From Neofusicoccum parvum (taxonomy: Eukaryota > Ascomycota > Dothideomycetes > Botryosphaeriales > Botryosphaeriaceae), in the NCBI GenBank assembly GCA_020912385.1, contig CP087215.1:2108001-2172000 (forward strand): a stretch of DNA of 64,000 nt. The letters run 5' to 3'. A program made the position numbers and the translations under genes. Below, one piece after another: positions 1 to 12,957 of this stretch. Each line of letters opens with the position of its first letter. The stretch's first letter is position 1. The notes beneath the pieces were generated by a model, which saw nothing but the letters and a program-made list of their open reading frames with translations, made no database searches and was not told the origin of the DNA.

Positions 1-37
1 CTCCCCATAGCTCGCCCTGACAGCTGACAGCCAAGCA

Positions 38-1468
38 GTTGACCTACGAGCTCGACGCCGCGGCAGACAAGCAGAAGATTGCCCAGAACCTGCGCGAGGG
101 CCTCGAGATCACCCTCAGCCAGTACCGCTCCCTCGCCGGCGAGCTGGAAACCGACCCCGTCAACGGCAAGGTCTGGATCAAGCGGAAGAAGGACAGCACC
201 GTCGAGTACATCGTCAACGACATCTCCGACAATGACAGCTTCCCCTCCTTCGACGCCCTCGACAAGGAGGACTTCCCCGCCGGCAAGATGGACGGAGACC
301 TGCTGCTCCCCATCGCCGTCACCCAGAAGCAGCCCTTGACCCCGCTCGGCGAGGACAAGGACGACGAGACTCCCATCCTGGTGGCCCAGATCAACTACAT
401 CCGCGGCGGCATCATCGTCGCCGCCGCCGTCCACCACTGCTGCTCTGACGGTATGCTCCATGCCACCTCTCCACCACCAGCCTCAAAACTCTAACACATC
501 CCAGGCCCCGGCACCGACGGCTTCTTCTCCCAATGGGCGGCCAACACCAAGGCCGTCGCAACCTCCTCGCCGCTCCCCTCCTTCGACGCCAGCTGCCTCG
601 ACCGCACCCCCCTCATCTCCTCAGCCAAGCCCACGCCCGAATGGATGGAGGCGACGCAGCGCAAGATCCGCTCCCTCGACCACGTCAAGGAGCCAGCGCT
701 CCCGCCCGCGGACTTCAAGATGCCGCCGCTGTCGCAGACCATGTTCCACTTCTCTTCGAGCGGGCTCGCCGCGCTCAAAGACGCGACCAAGCAGCCGGAC
801 GAGGGTAGCTGGGTCAGCACCTACGACTCGATCATGGCGGTGCTCTGGCGGTCGATGACGCGCAGCCGGCTCGCCCTGTTCAAGCCCGACCCGCAGTCCG
901 ACAGCCATCTGCTGCACGCCGTACGTCCCCCCTCCCCCCCTCCTCCCCACCGCCCCGCTAACCCGCCCAGGTCGGCATCCGCAAATCCGTCTCGCCGCCG
1001 CTGCCGCCGCACTACCTGGGCAACGCGCTGCTCCTCCCCAAACCCGGCGTCGCGATCGCCACGCTCACGGCCCCCGACACGCTCGCCGCCACGGCCGCCG
1101 TCGTCCGCCGCTCCATCTCGGACTACACCGACCCGCAGATGGTGCGGGACACGTGCGACTGGATCGCCGGCACGGAGAATAAGGCTTGGATCGCCATCCG
1201 CGTCAACGGCTTCCTGGGCATGGACGTCTGCGGCACCAGCTGGGGCACCATGACCGCGTACGCGACGGGCGACTTCGGCTTCGGCTTGCCGCGCGCGTTG
1301 AGGCGGCCCAAGCCGACGGTTGATGGGTATATCTTTATGTATCCGAAGCGGCCGAAGGAGGATCCGGAGGAGGGGATTGAGGTGTGTGTGTGTTTGGAGA
1401 GCAGTTGTATGGAGAGGCTGCTGCGGGATGAGGAGTTGGCGCGGTTTGCGAAGCCGAGGGGGTTGTGA
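38..1468 (+). CDS. BAHD-type acyltransferase, 5' end outside the window
   Basis: Transfers an acyl group from acyl-CoA to an alcohol or amine, probably in secondary metabolism; fungal relatives include trichothecene 3-O-acetyltransferase-like proteins. The visible exons are about 38-450, 505-920 and 971-1468, joined by GT..AG introns with CTAAC branch sites; they give 441 residues ending at a TGA. The catalytic HHxxxDG motif is HHCCSDG and spans the first visible intron (CSD before, G after). The structural DFGWG-type motif is DFGFG, near residue 388 of the visible part. Before position 38 the sequence looks like an intron end (CTGAC branch, then CAG), so the start codon and first exon lie upstream. 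The substrate cannot be told. The family call is firm. Confidence 0.85.
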
Positions 1469-1888
1469 GCGGGGTGGTGGAGGTGGATTCCCGGGAGGGT
1501 GGAAGCGGACTTGTGTAGATAGCGCTGAATGGAAGAACATGTTTCTGTATGTTGGAGAGCTCGTTGCGTGTTAATTGCGAAGACTTCGTTTCCAGCGTCA
1601 GAGTGGATGTTACGTGAGCTTGCCGAGATAATCGTCGGAGCAGTCGCCGGGTAGGTCTACAGTCGCGCTCTCGAAGGCTAGACCGCAACACCAACACTTC
1701 TCACGTGGAAGATGCAGATTTCCATATAGTGAAGGAGTGTGTTTTAAACATTAACTATCTGTCAAATCTACGCATCTGGTATCTCGATCATCTTCATCCA
1801 CATAACTTTTTCACCAGCGCCTCCACGGCCGCAGCCTACCAGAGGATCAACGACACGGACCGCGGAGGCATCGCTTGCCACTCCACAC
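1469..1888. other. Intergenic, between two converging genes
   Basis: 3' flanks of the acyltransferase and the sugar transporter. I see no coding sequence or RNA gene here. Confidence 0.6.
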
Positions 1889-3704
1889 TCAAGCCTTGCT
1901 GCCCTTGGACCCCGGGCGCTCCTCGATCGACTGGGTCCTCTCGGAGTCGCCCAGATCGGCATGCAGCGCGTCCTCAAACTTGACCTGGACATCGTCGCCG
2001 AACAGCGGTCCGATCTCCTCGAGCGTGAGGCCGGTGGTCTGGACACAATCATCAGCGTTTGCACTCCCGCAGCGCCAGAACAGGCAGAACTCACCTCCGG
2101 CAGCATGAACCAGATGGCCACAGTGAAGGGCACGGTAATCGCCACAAACACCATGTAGTACTCCCAGCCGATCGTCGTGAACGCGGTGGTCGCGGGATAC
2201 GTGTAGGCGAGGGCAGGACCAAAGAAGCCGATGTAGTTGAGGGTGGCGCCCTTGGAGCGCAGGTGGGTGGGCCAGATCTCGGCGCCGTAGACGTAGCCGG
2301 TGCACTCGATGGTGCTGGTGAACCAGACGCCGAAGATGAAGTACATGGCGACGGCGGCGTTGAGGCCGGGCGCGTAGGTGGTGGCCAGGTAGTACTTCTG
2401 CAGCACGCCCTCGATGATCAGCAGCGCCACGCACCCGAACCCGCCGACCACCAGCAGCTTGACCCGCCCCACCCGGTCCATCAGGAACACGTTGATGAAG
2501 CACCCCACCAGCACGCACGCGTCCCACGCCACGCCCAGCCCCAGCTGCATCACCGGCCCGAACCCGAGGTTGCCCATGAGGGTGCTGCGTCCGTCAGTGA
2601 TGAAATCCAAGGGAAAGAAGGGGGGGGCCCGGCACTCACGCGATGAGGTTGGCGATGACGGTGATGCCGGTGCTCTGGCCCATGGTCCACACCAGCAGCG
2701 TGCACACGGCGCGCTTGAGCATCGACGGCGTGGTCAGGATGTACCAGTAGCTGCTGGGCAGGCTGCGCTCGGCCTGGATCTGGGCGCGGATCTGGACGAA
2801 CTCGGCCTTGGCCACCGTCGCGTCCGGATCCGCCTTGCTGCGGTGCAGCCGCTCCAGGATCGCGCGCGCCTCGTCGTCGCGCCCCTGCTCCACCAGCCAC
2901 CGCGGCGACTCCGGCAGCGCGAACAGCGAGCCCAGGAAGATGCACGAGAAGCCCGTGAGCACGATGAAGTTGAGCCGCCACGCGTAGTCCTGGAGGGGGA
3001 AGGTCAGTGGTGCGGAGGGGAGGGAGGGGGAGGGGGAGGGACGTACGGCGTCGACGAAGTAGAAGGCGAAGCCCAGCAGCGCGGATACGATGTACGAGCC
3101 CACCACGCAGACTCCCTGAGACCCGACGAGCATGCCGCGGTTGTGCGGCGTGGCGAGCTCGGCCGTGTAGGTCGGCGTGTTGGAGAAGCACATGGCCGCA
3201 CCGAACCCGGAGATGGTGCGGCCCGCCAGGAACATGGCGATGCCCGTGGACCCGGCCTGGAGCGCGCTGGAGAAGATGAGGAGCAGGGCGGCGACGCCGT
3301 TGGCGGCCCGGCGGCCGAACCGGTTGGCGATGGGGGCTTGGACGATGACGCCCAGGAGAGCTCCGCCGAAGAAGCTGGAGGTGTCGGTTAGTGATGGGTT
3401 CAATTGGAGTCGGAGAGGTGGACGCACCCTCCAACCATGCCATTGGTACGCTCGGTGGCGTCGGGAAGGGATGTGCCATCAGGAGCCATCAGCATCTTGG
3501 CCAGGAAGGTGGGCTGGGCCAGTGTTCCGGTGAGGACGTTGGCGGCATATCCGTAGATGAAGCCTCCGAGCCCGGCAAGGGCAATGGTCTGGCAGGCGTC
3601 AGCATCGAGCAGCAGAGGCAATTGAACGGCAAGCATACGGCATAGCTGATGGCACTGGTGTGGGCACGCACGACGGCGGCATCGGGGGCTGCTGGCTTGC
3701 CCAT
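1889..3704 (-). CDS. MFS sugar transporter
   Basis: A 12-helix plasma-membrane permease of the fungal sugar porter type, expected to import a mono- or disaccharide by proton symport. Six exons: 3704-3639, 3588-3428, 3374-3047, 2989-2640, 2584-2095 and 2038-1889, totalling 514 residues, a usual length. Seen: the first helix motif GLGGFIYGY, NRFGRR in loop 2-3, PESPRWL after helix 6, DRVGR in loop 8-9 and YGAEIWPTHLRSKG before the last helices. The chosen ATG gives MGKPAAPD; the next intron (branch CTGAC, end CCAG) joins it to the first helix in frame. The C-terminal tail is short and charged. Substrate is unknown; hexose or lactose-permease-like members share these motifs. Confidence 0.9.
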
Positions 3705-4955
3705 CTTGGCTCAATGGGTTCGAGGCCGAGCAAACACTTGAGCAATTGACCGGAAAACAACTGACAGGACCGCCCGCACAAAACACAGGTGAGAGGAAAA
3801 CAGCTCAACCGGTGGGATGAGGGAATCTGGCGGGGAAGCCTATAAGATATCCGGCGAGCATGCTTGTCGAGACACCACGAGCTCGCCACCCACACGTGGC
3901 TCTGCAGGCACCTTACTCGTGGCAGGAAGATGCCGGTATATTGCAATTGCATATCTGAATGTCAAGAGCGGCCCCAATCGGTGGTCAGCAGCAGCGGTCT
4001 CGGTAAAGATCGCGGAGTAGTAAGCGGCATGCAGCAGCTCGCCCCCACACCGGCGACGGTGCCTTGCCGCATGCGGCTCGCTCGGCGGCAATTTCGCGTC
4101 TGATGGGCTCGGGAGACGCGCCTCTTCCAGCCGTGCCGCGGGCCGTTGGAGAAAAAGCTGACACGGCCGGGGGCTCGATGCCTGAGCGCTGCATGTCGGC
4201 TGCTCGCTAACACGAACGGCGCGGTTGCAGGGGTGGAGGCTGTGGTTTGATATGTCGGCTTGGCAAGTTTAAAGGCCCCCGGCCGCCGCGCACTGGCGCG
4301 ATGCCGAAAAGCGTAGCGGGTGGGCCCGCCGGGTTTCATGTACAGGCATCCCGTGCCGATCCCAGGCGGGCGGGATGGCAGGCCGGGGCCCCTGCCCGCG
4401 CCGAGGGCCCAGAACTCATGGGGCAGCCGGCGTGTTTGCTGTGCGGCGTCGTGCGGCGCAGTGCGCGACGAGCCCGACCGTTCTGATCTCTTACGCTTTG
4501 CGGCATCGCCGTCATGCACGCATGCTTTTCCTCACGCTTCCTCTCATTTGGCCGCTCTGGGGGCGCTGTCGGCGGTGTGCCTGTCGTCTGACTCGACGGC
4601 CACACGCTTCGCGGACTGCTCGCGCTGCTTCCCCTGCCGCCTGTCCGGGTCCGCCGTTGTCCAGCGTGCAGGTCGCCCACGTGCAGACATCGCGGAATCA
4701 ATCAGCCAGTTAATCAAAGATCCCCTCCGCTGGCCCGCCCAGAAATGCTTGACGACGCACCGCACCGCGCCGCAACGACAGCGCTTGAGCCTCCACCGGC
4801 CCGCAGTAGCACACATAAAAAATACGAATGCCTCACGAAAGCGGACGCAGGGGTGGCTGAACGGCTCCTCCTGCCGAAAGCCATGATGCGCCGCGGAAGA
4901 ACAGCATCTGCCTCGCTGCCCTGCACAAAACCCAAAAAAGGCCAAAGCCAAAGCC

Positions 4956-4973
4956 AAAAAAAAAAAAAAAAAA
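4956..4973. repeat. A18 homopolymer
   Basis: Eighteen consecutive A on the + strand, preceded by short CCAAAG repeats. Low-complexity DNA with no coding context. Confidence 0.95.
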
Positions 4974-5300
4974 CTCCGCGGTATCAAAGCCGTGTCAAGA
5001 GCCTCTCTCTCCTCCCCAAGGACCCCCCCAACCCTACCCATTTCATGCCTTCCCCCCAGCCAGCCAGCCAGATGGAACGCGCACACCCCGCTGCACCGGG
5101 TCCCGGCCACCGATTCCCACCGATTCCCACTCCCCCCCTTTGCCGCGTCCCCTTCGTTCGCTTCTTTCGCTTGCCCCCGGCGGGTGGGTTTGGGGCTGGC
5201 GGGCGGCGGGGGGCCCTATGCACAACTAACCAACGCTGCCCGCGCCAAAATAGCCGAAGCGACGGTGCCTGAGGCACGACGCAGGTGCCTGAGTCGCCCT

Positions 5301-5326
5301 GGGGGGGGGGGGGGGGGGGGGGGGGG
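5301..5326. repeat. G26 homopolymer
   Basis: Twenty-six consecutive G on the + strand in noncoding DNA. Long G runs are prone to slippage and to sequencing or assembly length error. A shorter C run lies at about 5469-5480. Confidence 0.95.
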
Positions 5327-6257
5327 CACCCATCCCTCCCCGGTTGCATGTTGCATGCGTAGCGTGGACGGGCGACTGGAAAGGGATGGGCGTTAATCCG
5401 TACTTGTCGCGAGCAAAATGCGCGTCGTGGTGAGCCGAGACGTTGATCAGCTCGCCTCACCACCACCACCCCCCCCCCCCTCCTCCGATCTGCGCGCGAT
5501 GGCGTGTTGGTGATGGCCGTCCGGGGGATTTTGTTCGTCTGCGCTTCGGGATTGGCGCGGCGAGGCGCGGCGCTGTCGCGGCGGACGGCCGGGAAGCGCT
5601 GATCTTGGGCGGAAGGGAACGTTGGTGGCGGGGGAGGTGCGCGTCCGGCGTGATGGACGGTGGTCTGTAGGTAGCTAGCTGGGCGTGGTGTTTGGATTGG
5701 CGGTTGGTGCCTGCCGGCGAGACGGGGCTAGTGCGACGGGGAGTTGGAGTGAGTAATTGGCCGCGTGGGTTCCTCTTTGGCAAATTTGGGCTGTTGGTTC
5801 GGCGGCCAGGCCGATGCTTCTGCCAATCCTTGTTGGTGAGTCCGTGGTTCTGCATATCTATGCATCTCGAGCACATGGCAAATGGGGCCGCGGTGCCAAG
5901 TGCCGGCGTTGCTTAAAAAGCAAGAAATGAGACATCAATATTGGGATCCCTCGATTACATGAATCACACCTCAGATCGAGCGATGCTCGCGTAACTCAAA
6001 CGATTCATAGTGCTGAGTGCTGTGCAGACCCACGATCAGCGTTGGGGTGTTGTCCAACGTCAAGGCGTCTACCACGGAGATTGTAAGGCGGCTACCGAGG
6101 CGAAGGCCGTTGACATGCGTAACGACCCGTTGCCTGTAGGTTTTAACCGCAGAGTATCCACGTAGCAACAAGACCGCGCTAGCAGCTTCTGATGCCGTTT
6201 GTCAGTGCGTCATTGCAGGCTCGGCCGTAAGCGAATGACTCCATCACCAAGTCATGG

Positions 6258-6283
6258 ATTTGAATTTGAATTTGAATTTGAAG
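6258..6283. repeat. Hexanucleotide microsatellite (ATTTGA)4
   Basis: Four tandem copies of ATTTGA in the 3' flank of the SAT4-type gene. Confidence 0.9.
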
Positions 6284-6427
6284 AGTGTTCATTGGTTTTG
6301 GGGTCTGTTGCTGGGTATAGAGAGGTTTTTCTGAAAGACCAATACTGGTCTGAGGCAACCAAACAAAGGAAAAGTCGTTAATTAAGGTCCATCCACGGCA
6401 CCATTGCTCCCAATCCCACAATTCTTC

Positions 6428-7799
6428 TCACTTCGCGTGCCCCGGGAAACCACTGCGGCCATCCTCCCTGCTCAGGCTGTCCTCCGAGATGTCGTCGTAC
6501 GTGACGGTCACTTCATGGGTGCGTTGGATAGTCACGTCGGCGCCTTTTGAGTTTCCCAGAATGCTCCTGTCGCTGTTGCCATCCGATTTCACTGAGGACT
6601 TTCCAGCCTGAACAGTGTAAGTCGGGTCCATGGGCTTCTTTGCTCCAGGCAAGTAGTCGAGGTTGATGGCGCCGTTGTGAGAGCTGGTGTTGAATCCCTT
6701 GGATTGAGAGTGCTTGTAGTAGTTTCCGTATCCGGACGAGGACTGGCCGGTGACGCGTTTCCAGAGCGGTCGGAGTGCCGGCGCGGTCACACAAATAATC
6801 GTAAGGGTCAATTCGGAGAAGGTCCAGCAGACACTGTCCGCGCAGGCGTAGAGATAGTCGGCAGAGTTGGACAGAGCATCCAACGTGGTCGTCCGGACGA
6901 TACCGCAAGCTCCGGCGCTGATCGAGAAGTTAGACCATGTTGACCGTGACGTGGAATGGGCGGCTTACATGACGCCTAGCGACAACGAAATACAGATTGT
7001 TATCCTTTCCTTCTTCCTCATGTTCAACTGCCACAGGACCATCCACGGGAAGATGGCAAGGAAGAAGTCCATAGCAGCGGACCAAGCTGAGACACCATGT
7101 TAGCAACGTTGTTTGCGGCCCGCGTCATCAACAAATACTGACCACACGTGAGGGTCGCGATCACGGTCAAGTTCATCCTGTACGTTCCCTTCACAGAAGG
7201 GTCCCAGAGAGCTTCGACCGGGGTGACCTGAGCGAACACAGAAATGGCGAGCAGCAAGCTGACTGCCATCATGGAGATCATCCAGAACCAAAGGATGACG
7301 GAATGCCTGGTTGAAAGTCTCAGTATATATTAAAAGACCAAGGGTTCTGGAGCACATACCACATCTTGTTGACAATTCTCACCAAGAAAACAGCAACGGC
7401 ACACTTGCTCGTGCCCATAGCCACCGCGATGACCGACTGGCCGATAAGGAAAGTCTTCATGGCAACGGAAAACTCAGAGAGCGGCTTGATGTCGGACATG
7501 TGAATGCCGAAGCCGTGCTGAGCAGCGACGGTGCATATGATGGAGAAGGTGATCATCAAAATCTACATGGACGTCAAAACCAGAGGCTGTGTGAAGATGG
7601 CCGAGACACGTACCCAGGTCACGAAAAGAAGCCAGTCATCCCATCCGACTTGGCCGCCAATGTTCCTCCTCGTGTAGTACCGCAGCGAAATGACGACCAG
7701 GGCGAGCACCGTCTCGGTCCACAAGACGGCGAGGGTCTGGGGACCCTTCTGCTGGATGGCAAGCATTTGGACGGTGGGGTAGTGTGGTTGACCCGACAA
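6428..7799 (-). CDS. SAT4/PTH11-type integral membrane protein (fungal rhodopsin-like domain)
   Basis: A predicted seven-helix plasma-membrane protein of the large fungal SAT4-domain family; a few members act as surface-sensing receptors, most are uncharacterised. Five exons: 7799-7614, 7562-7360, 7306-7143, 7086-6969 and 6917-6428, giving 386 residues. Seen: an N-terminal helix around ETVLALVVISLRYYTR followed by GWDDWLLF, a family hallmark; the late WSAAMDFFLAIFPW segment; GACGIVRTTTL before the last helix; and a polar C-terminal tail of about 120 residues with Ser, Lys and acidic stretches. The third intron has a GTCAGT donor, less usual but needed for the frame. Ligand or role unknown. 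Confidence 0.85.
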
Positions 7800-10700
7800 A
7801 GCCCGATTCCACTTTACAGGCGCAACGGCAAAGGCGTAGGAATATATTCCTTAGAGCTGGGACTCCTAGGGAAGCATATGATACTTAATCTGACGCAGCG
7901 AATCCCCAGCTAAGCCATGACTTTGATCTCCGAACAGGTGGGCACCGTGCTTGCGAACCCGGCGGCTGGGACAGGTGTGCATTTGAGCTGGGCACCCCAG
8001 CCAGTCCTGCTCGAATAATCACGGCGGGCGTCGATCTTGCTGGAAGGGGGGCCGCGTCGGCTGCCCTGCACTGCCGGGGCTGGCCACCTGCGTCCGTATA
8101 GCGGCGGGTTATACCCATTCGCACAGCTCTCCCTTCACGCATCAGGAGATGGTCCGGGCCGTACGGTTCGAGGAATAACTGGGCGGTGCCATTGGAGACA
8201 TGAAATGAGAATCCCGCCGGAAGGACCGATTGGGTTCGCGATGGGCCTCTCTGGCGGAGAGGCCTCCGTGCCACGGCTGCCTCCCGCGAAACATGTCCGA
8301 CGCCGCGGCGTCGTCTCTGTCCCCGGCAGGCACGGCGAACCGGGCCCTTTCCAGACAGCATCACGCTCAGCTCGCGGCAGCTCGAGCGCGCAAGGGCGGG
8401 CGCGCGCAGGGCGGGGCGAGTAATGGCGGGGCCGGGATCATGGGCGCCGCGTCGGTCAGGGCCTGAAACCTCGGCTGGCTGGGTCGTGAGGCAGGCCGGG
8501 GAATTCTTCCAACGGGCGAGGGCGTGCAGTGGCTGTTCGCGGTGGCGGCGTCATCGAAGACGTGTGGAATTAGCGGGATGGCCGGCTCGTGCGCGCGCGG
8601 CGTCGACGTGTTGGCGGCGAGGGCGGGAGCAAATCGTTGCCCGCCGCCAGCCGCGGTGCCCCGCCCAGCGCCGGCCATCACATCCGCGCACGGGGTGCGG
8701 CGCGCACGGGCAAACCGCCTTCGCCTGCGCCGCTGCCGCCGTGGACCCCGGCCCCGGTCCACCGCCCACCGCCCACCGTCCGCCGCCCATCGTCGGCCGT
8801 CCTTCGCGGGCAGGAGATCTGCAACGGGCGGCGCTTCCAACGGCGCCACCAGGGTCAGCCGCACCCGTCCGAGGTTGCACCGCGTCCACAGCGCGCGCGC
8901 AGGCAACCAGGTCCTCCCCTTCCGCCCGCGGACCGAGCGCCTCTTTGCGGGAAGGACGACGCTCCACCCTGAGTCGCGGCCCGTCCTGGCCCTGCGCCCG
9001 CGGAATCGGGTTCTCCAGCTGGCGCCTCGCCGCCGCCGCCTGCTCCTCCTCCAGAGTCGTGGCGCGAAGCCCCATTGGCGCCGCCGACAGATCAAGGGAC
9101 GCGTAAATCCCCCCCTCCTCCTGCGCACCTCGAGATTTCGACAGATCGCCGATACAGCGCCTGCCTCGACCGTTTCCGCTTGTTCGACTGCGGGCCCGCC
9201 GGAGCGTTCACATGCATGCGCGCATGCGTTGCCGGCCTGCGCGCTGCCAGGAACCAGGCACGCACGCGCGTGCGTGACGACGATGGAATTTCTTTTTGGG
9301 GCCGGTGGAGACCCTGGCCGTTGCCAACGCCTGCCGCCGCCCCCGGAGGATTTTCTGATTGGCAGATCTCGGCGGGAAGTTAAATGAACCTGTATAGCAG
9401 CTGCGTGCTATTATGCATACTTTGCCTCTCGCGCGCGCTGTGCCCGGCCAAAAGGCGATCGCGTCGTCGAGGCGGCGAGAAGAGGCTTGTGGGCCCGCCC
9501 ACCCACGCCGGCTGCGGCGTTGGGGAGATCTCCTGATGGCTCCACCCGCGCCCGCGGAATCGCCTCGAAAGGAGTTGAGGAGTCCCCTTTCTGCTGCCGC
9601 TTAGCTGCTCTTGCAAATCACCTTCGTGGTGCCTGCGATGCGTGTGGGGCGCTCGTCCATTGTTATGCTTGGCCGGAAAGCTGTAAGGCAACAAAATCCG
9701 GAGCCAGGAAGAATGCGGAACGGAGCAGAAGAGTCCAAGCTGCGTGCGGCTGGATGGGTCAATGGCGGTATGTGCGTGCTGCAGATTTCACAGCCGTGAA
9801 GTACTTTTATGCAATTTTTGTGTGTGACAGCAAGACTCCCACCATCACTTCACAGCAAAATCTACCGCACGGCTCAGTCACACCCCTCGCGCAGCCAGCA
9901 TGCAGGAACGCAACCTTCGCACCGCTAAGCCCCCACCAGAGATCGTCTCGTATGCAGGAGGAATGCGCGGCCCGGGCGGCGACATCCGTGCTGACCATGG
10001 CCAGCCACTGCAGCCTCTCGTTCCCGAACGTTCGGATGACTCAATTGACGAAAGGCGGTGACATCGTCTGCGGCAACGAGTCCTACTCGTTCGCTTCGTG
10101 AGCGTGGTGCGGCCAAGACCTGAGGCGGATGTCTGCTTCCTGACTTGGTTACGACTGCATGTGCTGAAGTCTTTGATGATACTTAACATTCATGCTACAA
10201 TCAGCACACAATTGCGTTCCAATACTGTCACTCCTGTCCCTGTTGCTGATCCCTCGTGCTGCTTCTGGCACGGTCTCGAGTCCTGACTCTCTCGCGAGTG
10301 CTGATCCGCCATGCGAGGATTGAGCACTGGAGAGACACGCCATTTGGAGAGGTCCTTGCGGGACGATCTGTTGGCTTGCAGCTCAGTCTTGCCACCTTTT
10401 TCTATTGGAACTGTGATCAGCGTGTATATTTGGAGATCTCTAAGGGATGCTAAGCATCTCGGTGACCCCTGATCATCTGGAGATGATGGAACTCTCGTGA
10501 CGAGCTTCCTGCGTCGATTGAGATCCTCGAAAGCAGAATGCGCTGGGTCGTGGACGAGTCATTTTCCGCAAGCGAAGGCTTATGGAGTGGATACGCGACC
10601 TGGATTTCTGTCCTGTCTGGCTCAAAGATATCAGACTGTATGACAGTTTTCCGTTTGACTTCCTTCATGTCGAAATGATTTAGCGCCAACACGGATAATT

Positions 10701-12957
10701 AGCCGCTCCTCGGTCTGCATGGCTGAATACCGAAGCATTGGATCAATTCAAGGTGTTATAGACGTTTTAAGGGCAATTTTCTTTCCCATGGAAAAAAATC
10801 GTCAGGCAGCCGCATGTAGCTGGCCAACGACTCCCTCGGTAGAAGCGAGAAGGTGATTGCGAGCAGTCAGCTGATCAGGATGGCAATCCGTAACAACTGA
10901 ATCTTTCTTGTTCATGTGTCTTCTAACGGTGAATACATACTTCTCAATAGACCCGAGATTTGTACTTCAAATCTGTCTCCCTCTCAGTATCAAGCATAGT
11001 CATGACGTCTTAGGTCTTATATCTAAGTGACTTAGTGGCTCGCAGTTTACAGTGAAGTATTAGAACCTTCTTAAGTCTTTTTAAGAGTAAAAGTAACAAA
11101 GAGGCGTAGCTTTACTACACTACTCCCTCCTTCACGACTTGGAGATATGTGACTCATTTCAAATGAGTTTTGGTTTTGGCCTCACAGCTATCTCTCATCA
11201 TTCAGATGTATGCTACGAAGACTAGCTCCGTGTTCAATTCTAAGGCCCGTTCAGTATAGAGCTAAGGCATATATTAGTTCCTGCCTAAACTTATCTGTTA
11301 TTATTACTCTACTCTAGAGTGGTGCTTGAACTGCGTACGCACCATTTAAAAGAGCGTTGAACCTCTTCATCCATTGAGCAGTATACTAACAAAGGAGCTT
11401 CCAGGATCCAGCCAAGTCTAAACCTTCAGAGAGTGTGTATTTAGATATCGATTGAGACTAAATATATAGCACGACTAATAGGTAAAGTGGAGAGCCGCCT
11501 TGCGTGGTGCGAGCCTACTGCTTACGTGAGGCTGGACTAATTGCATGGTGAGGGAAGGACCTCAAAGTCTATCGCAGACATGATTCAGAGCGGTGTGTGC
11601 TTTTCTTTGATACGTGTCAGGGCAGATTGATTATACTGGTGGCGTAGATATCCACTAACGCGCCGTGCATGCCCAGTCTTGGGAAAGTTGTTTTTTCCAG
11701 AATGGGCCATACTTCCAGAAGCTCACCAAGTAGCATGTGGCTCTCGCATGTGTGAAGTCCTGGAGTAGGCAGTAATGACATCATCGATCGACTTCAGCTC
11801 TTGGTAGAATGGACATGAATAAAGTGCCATGCGGCCAAGCCGGAGATAGCGGTGAAGCGGGGAATAGGTACAAAGAGGCGGGTTTCTGTGGACGGAAAAG
11901 TTGGTACCAAATATACTGTCCAATTTGACCACGATGAGAAGTAGCCGCATTCCTGCGCTTCCCGCCACAAGAGTGCCCACAAAATCTTGAAGTGTGGTTT
12001 GAAAATCCAGTCTCATTTGGAACTGCGAGACAAGATTCGCTGGTTGAGCGATCTGACACATGCTTACTTGCAGATGCGTTTGAGCAGCCGCCCAGCAGTC
12101 GTTCAACCCCGTCATCCACCCACCTTGGGGATCCGACGCATTCATGACACCGTGGGTGTGGAAGCTTCCGAGCGCTAAACGGCTTGTCGGGTCATGGGGC
12201 GGAAACGGCTTGTCGGAGAGCTCTTTTAAGATCCGGGATGGTCCGCGCCAATGGTGTGGGAGGGTAGCGCATACCGTCCCCGAATATAGATCTTGAGTTT
12301 GGGTTCACATGGCCACTCCCGCCCGGTTGTACCGGCATTTGCGGAGTTAAGCACCGGGTTGGCAAGACACGGCCTGGTATCGCACGGCAGCGAAGCTTTT
12401 TATATTAGGGTCCGCGATGGTGATCCAAGTCGATATTCTCCCGGCTGCTGTAGGGAAGGATTGCCAACCTGGGTGATGATCGCTGGGGAGGTGGAACGTG
12501 CACCAATAAGAGGGTGTTCTGTTAATCAAGCTTAAAGGCGGTGCCTTCTTCCGACGCAGGACTAAAGCAACATTGCCCTGCCGGCAGAAGAAGGTCCAAT
12601 TAACATGCTGCTCGTGGCGCTCGCCCTGCCACACTCTTCGCGCTTTGGGGGCGGGTTCTTGGTAATACGATTGCGAACGGGCAAGGGGTCTCTGGCCCCC
12701 AAAGTGTGCGGTGCAATCAGGTTGCAGAGTCTCCTCAAACAACATATGCAATCATCGGTCGACCCCGCATTCAGTCTCACCGCGGGCTTGGCAGCTTGCT
12801 TTTGCGGGACACATGGCTGGATAGTTAATATCTTGAGGCACTCCGTCCGCGACACGTTCCCCTGACTTTTGCCCGTCTTCCGCGCTGTTTCCTGTACTGT
12901 CTTTGACATGCGCGAGGGCGTCCAGTCTTCTCCATCGCCGTTGTTCTGGCCGCAAGC
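7800..12957. other. Large gene-poor region, GC-rich then AT-rich
   Basis: From about 8.0 to 9.4 kb the DNA is very GC-rich, with overlapping Arg/Ala/Pro-rich frames on both strands that I take as noncoding. From about 10.7 to 11.7 kb it is AT-rich with almost no open frames and many TpA steps, as in DNA decayed by repeat-induced mutation; I could identify no transposon protein. The last few hundred bases should hold the promoter of the gene starting at 12958. Confidence 0.5.
12177..12216. repeat. 14-bp direct repeat
   Basis: AAACGGCTTGTCGG occurs at 12177-12190 and again at 12203-12216. It lies in noncoding DNA about 0.75 kb before the peptidase-like gene; it may be chance or a paired binding site. 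Confidence 0.6.

Larger units (their letters stand above)
3705..6427. other. Gene-poor GC-rich stretch
   Basis: About 2.7 kb upstream of the sugar transporter and downstream of the SAT4-type gene. It holds homopolymer runs and a hexanucleotide repeat (listed separately). Open frames here are arginine/proline-rich, overlap on both strands and match no family I know, so I call no gene. It probably contains the sugar transporter promoter. Confidence 0.5.

Noticed and set aside
4544..5110. 188-codon - strand frame containing a Phe run
   Set aside because: The Phe run comes from the A18 tract; the rest has no family features.
8367..9128. Long overlapping frames on both strands (253 and 227 codons)
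   Set aside because: Arg/Ala/Pro-rich, caused by high GC content; no motif, no splice pattern, both strands equally open.
12300..12500. Patches resembling 5S rRNA (GAGTTAAGC, GGCCTGG, GGCTGCTGTAGG)
   Set aside because: Spacing is too long and the ordinary fungal 5S ends (ACATACGACC..., ...GTTGTATGT) are missing; at best a distant relic.
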